A DNA stretch of 27,544 nucleotides from contig JBKJJS010000227.1 in the NCBI GenBank assembly GCA_046597895.1, forward strand, positions 1 to 27,544. The letters are read 5' to 3'. Numbering within the stretch: position 1 is the first letter of the stretch; the number at the start of each line of letters is the position of its first letter. Shown here piece by piece: positions 6,821-15,124 of this stretch. Position numbers and translations under genes: made by a program. Below the pieces are notes generated by a model that searched no databases, was not told the DNA's origin, and saw only the letters and a list, made by a program, of their open reading frames with translations. The stretch comes from WLJO01 sp046597895. GTDB taxonomy: Bacteria > Actinomycetota > Acidimicrobiia > Acidimicrobiales > Ilumatobacteraceae.

Positions 6821-8109
6821 CCTACGACGCGACGGGAAGGACGAGTCGGATCACGCCGATGAGTGAACCCCAACATCAGTATTCGGACATCGTTCCAGCC
6901 CCGAACGAACGTCGGCTATTCGGGCGACTGGTCCTCGGTGCGACCGCAGGGGCGGCACTGCTGCTCGTCGGCTGCGCCAGGGACTCGCCGCAGGACACGT
7001 GGAAGCCGGAAGGGGCGCCGGCCCGGGAGATCGACAATCTCCAGAGGCCGGTGTTCGCCATTGCCGGTGTCGTCGGGGTACTGGTCTTCCTCGCGGTGGG
7101 CTGGTGCGTGTACCGCTACCGCGATCGCGGACAGGCCATCCCGAAACAGAGTCACGGCAACCCGAAGCTCGAGATCGCCCTCACCATCCTTCCGCTCGTC
7201 ATTCTCGTAGGGGTCGCCGTCCCCACGGCGAGCACCATCCTCAGCCTCGCCGATACTGATGGCTGCGAGTTCACGGTGAACGTCACCGGACAGCAGTGGT
7301 GGTGGGAGTACGACTACCCGGCGTCGGCCGCCAATCAGGCCTACGGCATCACCGCTCCGATCGTGGCGTCCGGCGAACTCGTCATCCCCGAGAACACCTG
7401 CGTGTTGCTGAGGGTGACGAGCCGCGATGTCATCCACTCCTACTGGATACCCCGCCTGAACGGCAAGAAGGACGCCGTTCCCGGCCGGATCCACGAACTC
7501 AAGCTCGAGGCTGACAATCCCGGCTACTACAGCGGACAGTGCTCGGAGTTCTGTGGCCTCTCGCACGCCAACATGCGGATGAGGGCCATCTCGCTGTCGG
7601 ACGCCGACTTCTCCACCTGGGTGGCCAGCCAACTGAACGACGCCACGGCCTATGCCGAGACGGACACTTCCCCCGAGGCAGTCGGCTATCGCACGTTCCG
7701 TCAGAACTGCAGCCGTTGCCATCAGGTGAACGGCATGTTGAACGCCGACGGCACGCCGACGATCAACACGGCCGATCAGGCGGTGGTCTCGGGCGCTGTC
7801 CCCAACCTCACCCACCTCATGAGTCGCACCACATTTGCCGGATCCACGTTTCCCATGATCAAGGACGACTGCATGAGCCATCTGACTGCAGCCGGGATCA
7901 ACGAAGTCGGGCCGCTGTACCTGCAGGGAGTCACTCCCGAGTGCTTCAACCGTCTGGAACTGGAGGAGTGGTTGCGCAATCCACCCGAGAAGAAGCCGAT
8001 GTACACCACGGATCCCGATGATCAGGGGCGAATCCGTGGCATGCCGAACCTTGGCCTCTCCGAGGACACCATCGACAGCCTCATCGACTACCTGACGACG
8101 TTGAAGTGA
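6817..8109 (+). CDS. ctaC: Cytochrome c oxidase subunit II with fused cytochrome c (caa3 type)
   Basis: Carries electrons from cytochrome c to subunit I through CuA. The 430-residue product has ERRLFGR before a hydrophobic stretch ending LLVGC, so it is probably a lipoprotein anchored at Cys53, and the paired Arg could allow Tat export. A second membrane helix follows (about 79-97), then a third (118-135). The CuA domain has GQQWWWEYDYP and ligands H207, C242, E244, C246, H250 and M253. The C-terminal domain has the haem c motif CSRCH (298-302) and a likely Met ligand at 409 (RGMPNLGLS). The CxxCH-to-Met distance (~107 residues) is long and contains two extra cysteines. The ATG at 6817 overlaps the previous stop; the ATG at 6859 is an alternative. 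Confidence 0.95.
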   Translation: MTYDATGRTSRITPMSEPQHQYSDIVPAPNERRLFGRLVLGATAGAALLLVGCARDSPQDTWKPEGAPAREIDNLQRPVFAIAGVVGVLVFLAVGWCVYRYRDRGQAIPKQSHGNPKLEIALTILPLVILVGVAVPTASTILSLADTDGCEFTVNVTGQQWWWEYDYPASAANQAYGITAPIVASGELVIPENTCVLLRVTSRDVIHSYWIPRLNGKKDAVPGRIHELKLEADNPGYYSGQCSEFCGLSHANMRMRAISLSDADFSTWVASQLNDATAYAETDTSPEAVGYRTFRQNCSRCHQVNGMLNADGTPTINTADQAVVSGAVPNLTHLMSRTTFAGSTFPMIKDDCMSHLTAAGINEVGPLYLQGVTPECFNRLELEEWLRNPPEKKPMYTTDPDDQGRIRGMPNLGLSEDTIDSLIDYLTTLK

Positions 8110-8122
8110 CGGGAGACGACTG

Positions 8123-10138
8123 ATGGCCATCACCGAGCAGACGCCCCCCACCATCGCCCTTCCCGCCGGTCCCGGCGCGCCTGCTGTCGTCAAGCCGTCG
8201 CAGGCGATGGGCGTGTTCGCCCGTCCGGTAGCTGCCAAAGGCTGGCGGGACTGGGTGTTCACCGTCGATCACAAGAAGATCGGCATCATGTATGGCGTTG
8301 TCGCCTTCTTCTTCTTCCTCGTCGGAGGGGTGGAGGCGGGACTCATCCGCCTGCAGTTGGCGGCGCCCAACGGCAAGATCCTTTCCGCCGACCAGTACAA
8401 CCAGATGTTCACGATGCATGCCACCACCATGGTGTTCCTCTTCGTGATGCCGATGGCGGCGGCGTTCGCCAACTACTTCGTGCCACTCCAAATCGGTGCG
8501 CGGGACGTGGCGTTCCCCCGTATGAACGCGTTCGGGTTCTGGACCTTCCTGATGGGGGCCATCTTCGTGAACCTGTCATGGTTCCTCGGGGGCGGTGCTG
8601 ACGGTGGCTGGTTCATGTACCAGCCCAATGCCAGCAAGATCTTCTCGCCAAGCCACGGCATCGACTTCTGGACCCTCGGCCTACAGATCACCGGCATCGC
8701 TTCGCTCACCGGTGCGATCAACCTCATCGTCACCATCATCAACATGCGGGCGCCAGGAATGACGCTCTTCAAGATGCCGATCTTCACGTGGATGGCGCTG
8801 GTCGTGCAGTTCCTGCTCGTGTTCGCCATCCCGGTCATCACCGTGGCGCTCTTCCTGCTCAGCTTCTCCCGAACGTTCGGCGCGGCGTTCTTCGACGTGC
8901 AAAAAGGGGCCGATCCGCTGCTCTGGCAGCACTTGTTCTGGATCTTCGGCCACCCGGAGGTGTACATCCTCGTCTTGCCCAGTTTCGGAATTGTGTCCGA
9001 AGTGCTGCCGGTCTTCAGCCGCAAGCCGCTGTTCGGATACAAGTTCGTGGCGATGTCCGGCGCGGCGATCGGGTTCGTCGGCTGGGGAGTGTGGGCGCAC
9101 CACATGTTCGCCAGCGGTCTCGGGCCGATCTCGGTGCTCGTCTTTGCCATGTCCACTATGCTCATCGCCGTTCCGACGGGCGTGAAGATCATCAACTGGA
9201 CCATGACGATGTGGGGCGGCAAGCTCAAGTTCACGACGGCGATGCTCTTCGCCATCGGCCTCATCGTGGAGTTCACGATCGGCGGACTCTCCGGCGTGAC
9301 CCATGCGGTGGCGCCGTCCGACACCCAGCAGACGGACACGTACTACATCGTCGCCCACTTCCACTACGTGTTGTTCGGTGGGGCGATCTTGGGGTTGTTC
9401 TCCGGCTTCTACTACTGGTGGCCGAAGATGTACGGCCGACTGCTCGACGAGCGACTCGGCAAGATCAACTTCTGGATGTTCATCATCGGTATGAACCTCA
9501 CGTTCGGCCCGATGCACATCGTCGGCTTGCAGGGTCAGCCACGGCGTATGTACCAGTACGACGAGGCGAACGTCCACGCAGCGTTCTGGAACGCCATTTC
9601 CACACTCGGGGTGTTGTTCCTCACGATCGGCATTCTCGCCTTCATGGCCAACATCGTGAAGACCCACCGGAGCAAGAACCCCGCCGTCATGTCGGGCCTC
9701 GACCCGTGGGATGCCCGCAGCCTGGAGTGGCTCACCACGAGCCCGCCCAAGGCGCACAACTTCGATGCCATCCCGACGGTGCATGAACTCGACGAGTTCT
9801 TCCACCGCAAGTATGCGGAGGATCACGAGACCGGCGAGATCCGCCAGGTGGCGACGGCCGAGGAACTGATGGCCGAACAGGAGGCTCACGCCGACAAGAA
9901 CATCCACCTGCCGTCGCCTTCATATTGGCCGCTGATCGTGGCGTTCTCGTTGCCGGTCATGGGTATCGGTGTGATCTACAACCACCTCCTCATCGCCGTG
10001 GGTGCCATCATCGCGATGCTCGGGATCTTCGGGTGGTCCATGGAACCGTCGGTGGCGCCCCCGTCCGACTACGACCCACCGACGCCGACCCCTCCCTCCG
10101 GTGACTCGGGCACGTCGATGAAGGAGTTGACGTCATGA
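8123..10138 (+). CDS. ctaD: Cytochrome c oxidase subunit I (A1-type haem-copper oxidase)
   Basis: Catalytic subunit that reduces O2 to water and pumps protons. All ligands are present: H99 and H414 for the low-spin haem, H412 for haem a3, and H277, H326 and H327 for CuB, with cross-linked Y281 in the HPEVY motif. E279, D128 and N135 (D channel) and K369 (K channel, the counterpart of bovine K319) mark a type A1 pump. At 671 residues it is longer than a minimal subunit I: after the LDPWDARSLEWLTTSPP region come an acidic loop, two further helices (about 598-636) and a proline-rich tail. GGGAG lies upstream of the ATG. It overlaps ctaE by ATGA. Confidence 0.97.
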   Translation: MAITEQTPPTIALPAGPGAPAVVKPSQAMGVFARPVAAKGWRDWVFTVDHKKIGIMYGVVAFFFFLVGGVEAGLIRLQLAAPNGKILSADQYNQMFTMHATTMVFLFVMPMAAAFANYFVPLQIGARDVAFPRMNAFGFWTFLMGAIFVNLSWFLGGGADGGWFMYQPNASKIFSPSHGIDFWTLGLQITGIASLTGAINLIVTIINMRAPGMTLFKMPIFTWMALVVQFLLVFAIPVITVALFLLSFSRTFGAAFFDVQKGADPLLWQHLFWIFGHPEVYILVLPSFGIVSEVLPVFSRKPLFGYKFVAMSGAAIGFVGWGVWAHHMFASGLGPISVLVFAMSTMLIAVPTGVKIINWTMTMWGGKLKFTTAMLFAIGLIVEFTIGGLSGVTHAVAPSDTQQTDTYYIVAHFHYVLFGGAILGLFSGFYYWWPKMYGRLLDERLGKINFWMFIIGMNLTFGPMHIVGLQGQPRRMYQYDEANVHAAFWNAISTLGVLFLTIGILAFMANIVKTHRSKNPAVMSGLDPWDARSLEWLTTSPPKAHNFDAIPTVHELDEFFHRKYAEDHETGEIRQVATAEELMAEQEAHADKNIHLPSPSYWPLIVAFSLPVMGIGVIYNHLLIAVGAIIAMLGIFGWSMEPSVAPPSDYDPPTPTPPSGDSGTSMKELTS

Positions 10139-10788
10139 CGGCCACGGTCACTGACCACGAGCATCCGGAGCCTGGCCACGACGGTCACGCTCACGCCGAC
10201 CAGGATCATGGTGGCGGCCATGGCCACTCCTCGACCGGGTTGTCCAACAACAAGCTGGCGATGTGGCTGTTCCTCGGGTCCGAGTGCCTGCTGTTCGGTG
10301 GACTGATCTCCACGTACATGCTCTATCGCGGCCGCAACGCCGACGGTCCCAGTCCGGACCAGGTGTTCTCCATCCCGTTCACGTCGGTGAGTTCGTTCGT
10401 GCTACTGATGAGTTCGCTCACCATGGTGCTCGCGGTGTCGTCTGCTCAGAACAGGGACATCCCCAAAGCGCGTCTGTGGCTCACGGTTACGGCGTTGCTC
10501 GGTGCCACGTTCGTCGGCGGTCAGGTCTTCGAGTTCACCGAGTTCTACCGTCATGGCCTCGGGTTCACGACCAGTCTGTTCGGATCGAGCTTCTACACGC
10601 TCACCGGGTTCCACGGCGTTCACGTCACAGTCGGCATCATCATGTTGATGTCGTTGAATGGAATGCTGCGCCACAACCGCGTGCCGGGCGACAAGGCGGA
10701 GGTCGTCGAACTCGTCGGGCTCTACTGGCACTTCGTGGACATCATCTGGATCCTGATCTTCACGCTCGTCTACCTGATTCCGGCCTGA
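10135..10788 (+). CDS. ctaE: Cytochrome c oxidase subunit III
   Basis: Five-helix accessory subunit of the oxidase core, 217 residues. Family signatures are GGQVFEFTEF (E133), LTGFHGVHVTVG (H160, H163) and LYWHFVDIIWILIF (H199, D202). The N-terminus is a hydrophilic extension with eight histidines in the first 31 residues (DHEHPEPGHDGHAHADQDH and onward), which could bind copper or zinc. Its ATG overlaps the ctaD stop (ATGA), so translation is probably coupled. It serves as the reference against which the degenerate paralogue at 5104 can be judged. Confidence 0.95.
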   Translation: MTATVTDHEHPEPGHDGHAHADQDHGGGHGHSSTGLSNNKLAMWLFLGSECLLFGGLISTYMLYRGRNADGPSPDQVFSIPFTSVSSFVLLMSSLTMVLAVSSAQNRDIPKARLWLTVTALLGATFVGGQVFEFTEFYRHGLGFTTSLFGSSFYTLTGFHGVHVTVGIIMLMSLNGMLRHNRVPGDKAEVVELVGLYWHFVDIIWILIFTLVYLIPA

Positions 10789-10798
10789 GGCACCCGCC

Positions 10799-11149
10799 AT
10801 GAGCACCATCGCCGAACACCTCGACCCCGCCGGCCCGCCACCCCACACCGAAGCCTCGGTGCCTGGTGAACACTCAGGGCCCTCGGTTCGTCACTACGTG
10901 GTGGTCGCCCTCGTGCTGGCGGCGATCACCGGGCTCGAGGTCCTCCTCACGTACATCGACATCGGGGCGGCGTTCCTGCCGTTGCTGCTCATCCTCATGG
11001 GAATCAAGTTCGTGATGGTGGTGCTGGAATTCATGCACCTGCGCCACGACTCCAAGATCTTCGGTTATCTGTTCTGGACCGGGTTCTTCCTCGCCATCTT
11101 CGTGTACGTCCTCTTTCTGGCCACCTTCAAGTTCTTCTCGAAGACCTGA
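10799..11149 (+). CDS. Cytochrome c oxidase subunit IV family protein
   Basis: A small 116-residue membrane protein with three hydrophobic segments (about 33-50, 56-73 and 85-108). The stretch IKFVMVVLEFMHLRHDSKIF is typical of prokaryotic subunit IV (COX4/CyoD-like), which stabilises the CuB site during assembly. The N-terminus is proline- and histidine-containing and soluble. The start ATG has GAGG 8 nt before it, within the end of ctaE. It lies between ctaE and ctaG, the usual place in caa3 operons. Confidence 0.85.
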   Translation: MSTIAEHLDPAGPPPHTEASVPGEHSGPSVRHYVVVALVLAAITGLEVLLTYIDIGAAFLPLLLILMGIKFVMVVLEFMHLRHDSKIFGYLFWTGFFLAIFVYVLFLATFKFFSKT

Positions 11150-11179
11150 TCGCCCGCATTGGCTGGCAGACTGGCGCCG

Positions 11180-12157
11180 ATGCTGCAGTCAGTCCCGCCG
11201 GACGCCGCGGCGGCCGTCGCCGAGGTGTGGAAGTTCCGTCCTCACCCAGAGGTCTGGGTGCTCGTCGTGTGCCTGATCGCGGCCTACGTGTACATGGTCC
11301 GGGTCATCGGCCCGGAGGCCGTACCGCACGGACCGGCCGTCAGCCGTCGACAGGTCGGGTGCTTCGCGCTGGCGATGGCACTGTTCTGGGTGGCGTCAGA
11401 TTGGCCGATGCACGACATCGCCGAGAACTACCTGTACTCGGCCCACATGCTCCAGCACATGATGATGTCGTACTTCCTCGCCCCGCTCGCGCTGTTGTCC
11501 ATCCCGACGTGGATGGCGCGGGCAATCATCGGCGACGGCCGGGTCTACCGGGCGGTGCGATTCCTCACCAAGCCGATCGTGGCCGGCGTCATCTTCAACG
11601 TCTACGTCATGGTCGTGCACATCCCCGGCGTCGTGAACAACTCGGTGCAGAGCGCGCCCCTGCACTACGCACTACACACCGGACTCGTGGCGACATCGCT
11701 CCTCATGTTCATGCCAGTGTGCGGACCGCTGCCCGAACTGCGCATGGCCCCCGCGCCGAAGATGATCTATTTGTTCCTCATGTCCGTCGTGCCGACGATT
11801 CCGGCAGCGTGGCTGACGTTCGCCGAGGGCGTGGTGTACAAGCGCTATGACGTGCCCGTGCGGGTCTTCGGACTGAGCGTCGAGCAGGATCAGCAGATTG
11901 CCGGGGCCATCATGAAGCTCGGCGGTTCGGTGTACCTGTGGAGCATCATCCTGGTGATCTTCATCCGGCACTTCGTGAAGGGCCAGAGCAGGGTCATGCG
12001 GCTGCGCGGGGTCGACGAGCAGGCTCCGGCGGGCTTCGCCGAGCCCGCAACGGAGACGGACTTGACGTATGAGGAGGTCCTGTCGGCGTTTGACCGTGCT
12101 CCCCCGGCGGTCGGGGCTATTCCCAGCGGAAGAAGCGGACAGCAGCAGCCGGGGTGA
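11180..12157 (+). CDS. ctaG: CtaG-type (caa3) cytochrome c oxidase assembly protein
   Basis: Seven-helix membrane protein of the Bacillus-type CtaG/caa3 assembly family, distinct from the Cox11 type. Conserved elements include YSAHMLQHMMMSYFLAPL, with histidines likely to handle copper, VVHIPGVVNNSVQSAPLHYALH, and MSVVPTIPAAWLTFAEG. The C-terminus is a soluble tail of about 60 residues. The ATG at 11180 is taken as start; a TTG at 11159 in the same frame is possible, and neither has a strong ribosome binding site. It is the last gene of the oxidase cluster. Its end overlaps the oppositely transcribed ABC permease by 41 bp, so the two transcripts converge without a spacer. Confidence 0.9.
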   Translation: MLQSVPPDAAAAVAEVWKFRPHPEVWVLVVCLIAAYVYMVRVIGPEAVPHGPAVSRRQVGCFALAMALFWVASDWPMHDIAENYLYSAHMLQHMMMSYFLAPLALLSIPTWMARAIIGDGRVYRAVRFLTKPIVAGVIFNVYVMVVHIPGVVNNSVQSAPLHYALHTGLVATSLLMFMPVCGPLPELRMAPAPKMIYLFLMSVVPTIPAAWLTFAEGVVYKRYDVPVRVFGLSVEQDQQIAGAIMKLGGSVYLWSIILVIFIRHFVKGQSRVMRLRGVDEQAPAGFAEPATETDLTYEEVLSAFDRAPPAVGAIPSGRSGQQQPG

Positions 12158-12842
12158 CGACGGACCACGTGCCGAGCACCGCCCAGGCCAGAGTGGGGCG
12201 ATCCCCCTGACCGGTGAGTGCCTCGCGCAACACATCGGCGAGGGCGCTCGACGGCAGACATCGAGCGACGGACCTCAGCCATCCCGGCAGCTCGGCGAGG
12301 GGGATCACCATGCCGCCGAGCAGGAGTAGCACGAGGTACAACCCGTTCTGTGCGGCAAGGTTGACTTCGCCTCGCAGGACGCCGGCGAGCAGTAACCCCA
12401 GGCCAGCGAAGGCTACGGTGCCGACGACCATGCCGGCGACGGCGACGATCCAGACCGTGTCCTGCGGACGCCAGCCGAGGGCGTACGAGACGGGTACCAG
12501 GATGGTGAACTGCACCACTTCTACGGCAGCGACGGCGGTGATCTTGGCGGCCAGCAGGCGCCCTCGACCAAGTGGGGTGGCGCCGAGCCGCTTGAGGACC
12601 TTGTAGCTGCGCTCGAACCCCGTCCCGATGCCGAGGCTCACCATCGCCGTCGACATCACTGCGAGTGCCAGGATCCCGGGGGCGAGGAAGTCGACCGGGT
12701 CCTGCGTTCCGGTAGGGAGGACATCCACGAGGCTGAAGAACACCAGGAGCAACACGGGGATGCCGAGCGTGAGCAGCAGTTGCTCGCCGTTGCGGGCGAT
12801 GAGCTGGAGTTCCGCCTCGAGCTGGGCCCGAAAGGGCTTCAT
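12117..12842 (-). CDS. ABC-2 type transporter permease
   Basis: 241 residues with six hydrophobic segments, including LLLTLGIPVLLLVFFSLVDV near the N-terminus and GLYLVLLLLGGMVIPLAELPGWL near the C-terminus. The latter is the ABC-2 signature region before the last helix. The GTGFERSYKVLKRLGATPL cytoplasmic loop is typical of drug/lipid exporters of this class. Its ATG overlaps the stop of the upstream ATPase gene (ATGA), so the pair forms one exporter. The substrate is unknown. A similar ATPase-permease pair lies beside ctaA/ctaB in mycobacteria, which makes a link to oxidase biogenesis possible but unproven. Confidence 0.9.
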   Translation of the reverse strand: MKPFRAQLEAELQLIARNGEQLLLTLGIPVLLLVFFSLVDVLPTGTQDPVDFLAPGILALAVMSTAMVSLGIGTGFERSYKVLKRLGATPLGRGRLLAAKITAVAAVEVVQFTILVPVSYALGWRPQDTVWIVAVAGMVVGTVAFAGLGLLLAGVLRGEVNLAAQNGLYLVLLLLGGMVIPLAELPGWLRSVARCLPSSALADVLREALTGQGDRPTLAWAVLGTWSVVTPAAAVRFFRWE

Positions 12843-13753
12843 GCTGGCTCGCCCTCGCCATGATCCGCCGCCGTGAGGCGTCGGAACATGTCCTCGAGCG
12901 ACACCTGGCCAGCCCGTAGGTCGAGTGGCTCGAGGCCCTGCTCGGCCAGGAATGCGCTCAGAGCCGCAAGATCGGCGGAGCCGGCACCGTCGAGTGTGTA
13001 CGTATCCCCGTCCCGGCGCACGGGCCGTCCGAGTGGCGTGAAGTCCGGAGTCGCCGACCCTGGCGGCAACCGGAACTGCGTTCGCCGCTCGGCGCCGCGC
13101 ACCTCGTCGAGCGATCCGTCGGCGAGTACTCGACCGCCGTCGAGCACGATCACGCGGTCGGCCACCCGCTCGGCCTCGTCGAGTTCGTGGGTGGCGAGGA
13201 CGACGCAGCAGCCACGATCAGCGAGGTCCCGAACGATGGCGCGGATCGTGGTCCGGCCGTTGACGTCGACCCCGGATGTCGGCTCGTCGAGGAAGGCGAT
13301 GTCGGGTCGGGCGGCGAGGGCGAGCGCCAGCGAGAGCCGCTGGCGTTCGCCGCCGCTCAAGCGTCGCCACGTCGAGTTCGCCCGATCACCGAGTCCCACT
13401 CTCTCGACAAGATCGGCGGGAGTTTCACGGTCACCGTGGAGCGAGCAGAACAGGCCGATGACGTCGAGCACGCGGGCCGACGGGTACACGCCGCCGTCCT
13501 GCAGCATCACGCCCATCCGCTCCGAGAGCCGGCGCTGGTCTTGGGTGGGGTCGAGCCCGAGGACCCTGACCCGACCACCCGATGGTCTCCGAAACCCCTC
13601 GCAGACCTCGATGGCGGACGTCTTGCCTGCCCCATTCGGTCCGAGCACGGCGGTGATCTCGCCGGCAGCCGCCGCGAACGACGCGCGGTTCACCGCGATG
13701 AGATCGCCGTAGCGCACGACCAGTTCATCGACTACCAACGCCGGTTCGGGCAC
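12839..13753 (-). CDS. ABC transporter ATP-binding protein
   Basis: 304-residue cytoplasmic ATPase energising the adjacent permease. Walker A is GPNGAGKTS (38-46), the ABC signature LSGGERQR (132-139), Walker B DIAFLDEP (151-158) and the switch His 189 in ATHELDEA. After the nucleotide-binding domain comes the extra C-terminal region usual in DrrA-like exporters. The GTG at 13753 is the start. TAGGAT ends 8 nt upstream, suggesting a leaderless mRNA. It is divergent from serS, with a 71-bp shared promoter region. Confidence 0.93.
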   Translation of the reverse strand: MPEPALVVDELVVRYGDLIAVNRASFAAAAGEITAVLGPNGAGKTSAIEVCEGFRRPSGGRVRVLGLDPTQDQRRLSERMGVMLQDGGVYPSARVLDVIGLFCSLHGDRETPADLVERVGLGDRANSTWRRLSGGERQRLSLALALAARPDIAFLDEPTSGVDVNGRTTIRAIVRDLADRGCCVVLATHELDEAERVADRVIVLDGGRVLADGSLDEVRGAERRTQFRLPPGSATPDFTPLGRPVRRDGDTYTLDGAGSADLAALSAFLAEQGLEPLDLRAGQVSLEDMFRRLTAADHGEGEPA

Positions 13754-13767
13754 GGTCAGCGATCCTA
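13754..13767 (-). promoter_or_regulatory. -10 element of the ABC exporter operon
   Basis: On the minus strand, TAGGAT (plus 13762-13767) is followed by 8 nt and then the GTG start. No convincing -35 hexamer is seen. Confidence 0.5.
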
Positions 13768-13811
13768 CGAGGCCGATGGGGAATGCCGGGTAGCCCGAGC
13801 GCGGCGGCCGG

Positions 13812-13824
13812 TAGGTTCTCTCCC
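13812..13824 (+). promoter_or_regulatory. -10 element of serS
   Basis: TAGGTT (13812-13817) lies 7 nt before the GTG start of serS, leaving no room for a Shine-Dalgarno sequence. Leaderless transcription is implied. Confidence 0.5.
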
Positions 13825-15117
13825 GTGATTGACGTCCGGCTCCTGCGCACCGACATGGAAGGGGTGCGGGACTGCATGGCCCGCCGCCGGCGACCAGAGT
13901 TGCTCGTGCAACTCGACGAGGCGGCGGCGCTCGACTTGCACGTTCGCAGTGCCGTGGTGCGGCGTGACGAGCTACGGCGACAGGTCAACGATCTCTCCAA
14001 GGATGTCGGGCGGCGGCGCCAAGCGGGTGATGTCGCCGGTGCCGACGAGGCGATGGCGGAGAGCCGACGTCTCGGCGAGGAGGAGAGAGCCGTCGCCACC
14101 CAGGCCGCGGTGGTTGAGGAGCAGCTGCGCGACGTGCTCCTGCGCGTCCCCAACATCATCAGCGACGAGGCGCCGGACGGCGCGGGCGAGGCCGACAACC
14201 CGGTCGTCCGCGTGCACGGGTTCGACCTGGCGTCATACGCCGACCACCAACGGGTCCCCCATTGGGAGACGGCCGTGGCTCTCGGCATCTTGGACCCGGA
14301 CCGGGCGTCGAAGATCAGCGGGGCGATGTTCCCGATGCTGCGGGGGGCGGGTGCCACGCTCAGCCGGGCGTTGTGCCAGTTGGCGCTGGACCGCAATGCG
14401 GACGCCTTCGAGGAGATCCGCCCACCAACGCTTGTGACCACGGCCACGCTCACGTCCACCGGCCAGCTACCGAAGTTCGCTGACGACGCCTACGCCATCG
14501 AGCGTGACGACCTGTGGTGCATCCCCACCGCCGAGGTTCCCCTCACGTCCATCTCGGCCGGGGAGATTCTCGACGAGGCCGACCTGCCGAAGCGGTTCAT
14601 GGCCTACACGCCGTGCTTCCGGCGGGAGTCGGGGTCGGCCGGCCGTGACACGCGGGGCCTCCTGCGCAACCACGAGTTCGACAAGGTGGAGATCCTCGCC
14701 TACACCACCCCGGAACAGGCGAGAGCCATGCTCGACGAGTTGGTCGGCCGGGCCGCCGCCACCATCGAGGCACTCGGTTTGGCGTATCGGGTCATCGCTA
14801 TCTGTGGTGGCGACCTCGGCCAGAGCCACCACTTGAGCTTCGACATCGAGGTCTGGGCGCCCGGCTATGGGGCGTGGCTCGAGGTCAGTTCCATCAGTTG
14901 GTTCAGCGATTACCAGGCACGCCGCGCCGACATCCGATTCCGGCGCACCGGCCAGAAGGGCACAGAGCCCATACACACCCTGAACGGCTCGGCCCTTGCC
15001 GTGCCGCGGGTGTGGGCGGCGATCCTGGAGCAGTACCGCCAGGCGGACGGGAGCGTCGTGATCCCAGAGGTGCTGCGTCCGTATATGCGTGGCATCACGG
15101 TGATCGAGCCGAAGTGA
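13825..15117 (+). CDS. serS: Seryl-tRNA synthetase
   Basis: Class II synthetase charging tRNA-Ser, 430 residues, as usual for the family. The N-terminal MIDVRLLRTDMEGVR and a charged coiled-coil arm (about 30-105) bind the tRNA variable arm. The catalytic domain shows TAEVPLT (235-241), motif 2 FRRESGSAGRDTRGLLRNHEFDKVE (265-289, key Arg residues) and motif 3 NGSALAVPRVWAAILE. Some normally constant positions differ: SSISWFSDYQARR where most bacterial enzymes have S-S-C-S-N-F, and GQSHHLSFDIEVW where AAKxYD is common. The GTG at 13825 gives the expected N-terminus and lies 7 nt after a -10 element. The open frame extends upstream but without homology. Confidence 0.94.
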   Translation: MIDVRLLRTDMEGVRDCMARRRRPELLVQLDEAAALDLHVRSAVVRRDELRRQVNDLSKDVGRRRQAGDVAGADEAMAESRRLGEEERAVATQAAVVEEQLRDVLLRVPNIISDEAPDGAGEADNPVVRVHGFDLASYADHQRVPHWETAVALGILDPDRASKISGAMFPMLRGAGATLSRALCQLALDRNADAFEEIRPPTLVTTATLTSTGQLPKFADDAYAIERDDLWCIPTAEVPLTSISAGEILDEADLPKRFMAYTPCFRRESGSAGRDTRGLLRNHEFDKVEILAYTTPEQARAMLDELVGRAAATIEALGLAYRVIAICGGDLGQSHHLSFDIEVWAPGYGAWLEVSSISWFSDYQARRADIRFRRTGQKGTEPIHTLNGSALAVPRVWAAILEQYRQADGSVVIPEVLRPYMRGITVIEPK

Positions 15118-15124
15118 CGGCCCG

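Noticed and set aside
12117..12157. Convergent overlap of ctaG and the ABC permease as a regulatory antisense device
   Set aside because: Short convergent overlaps are common in compact genomes; the acyl-CoA synthetase and membrane protein genes do the same at 25069-25119.
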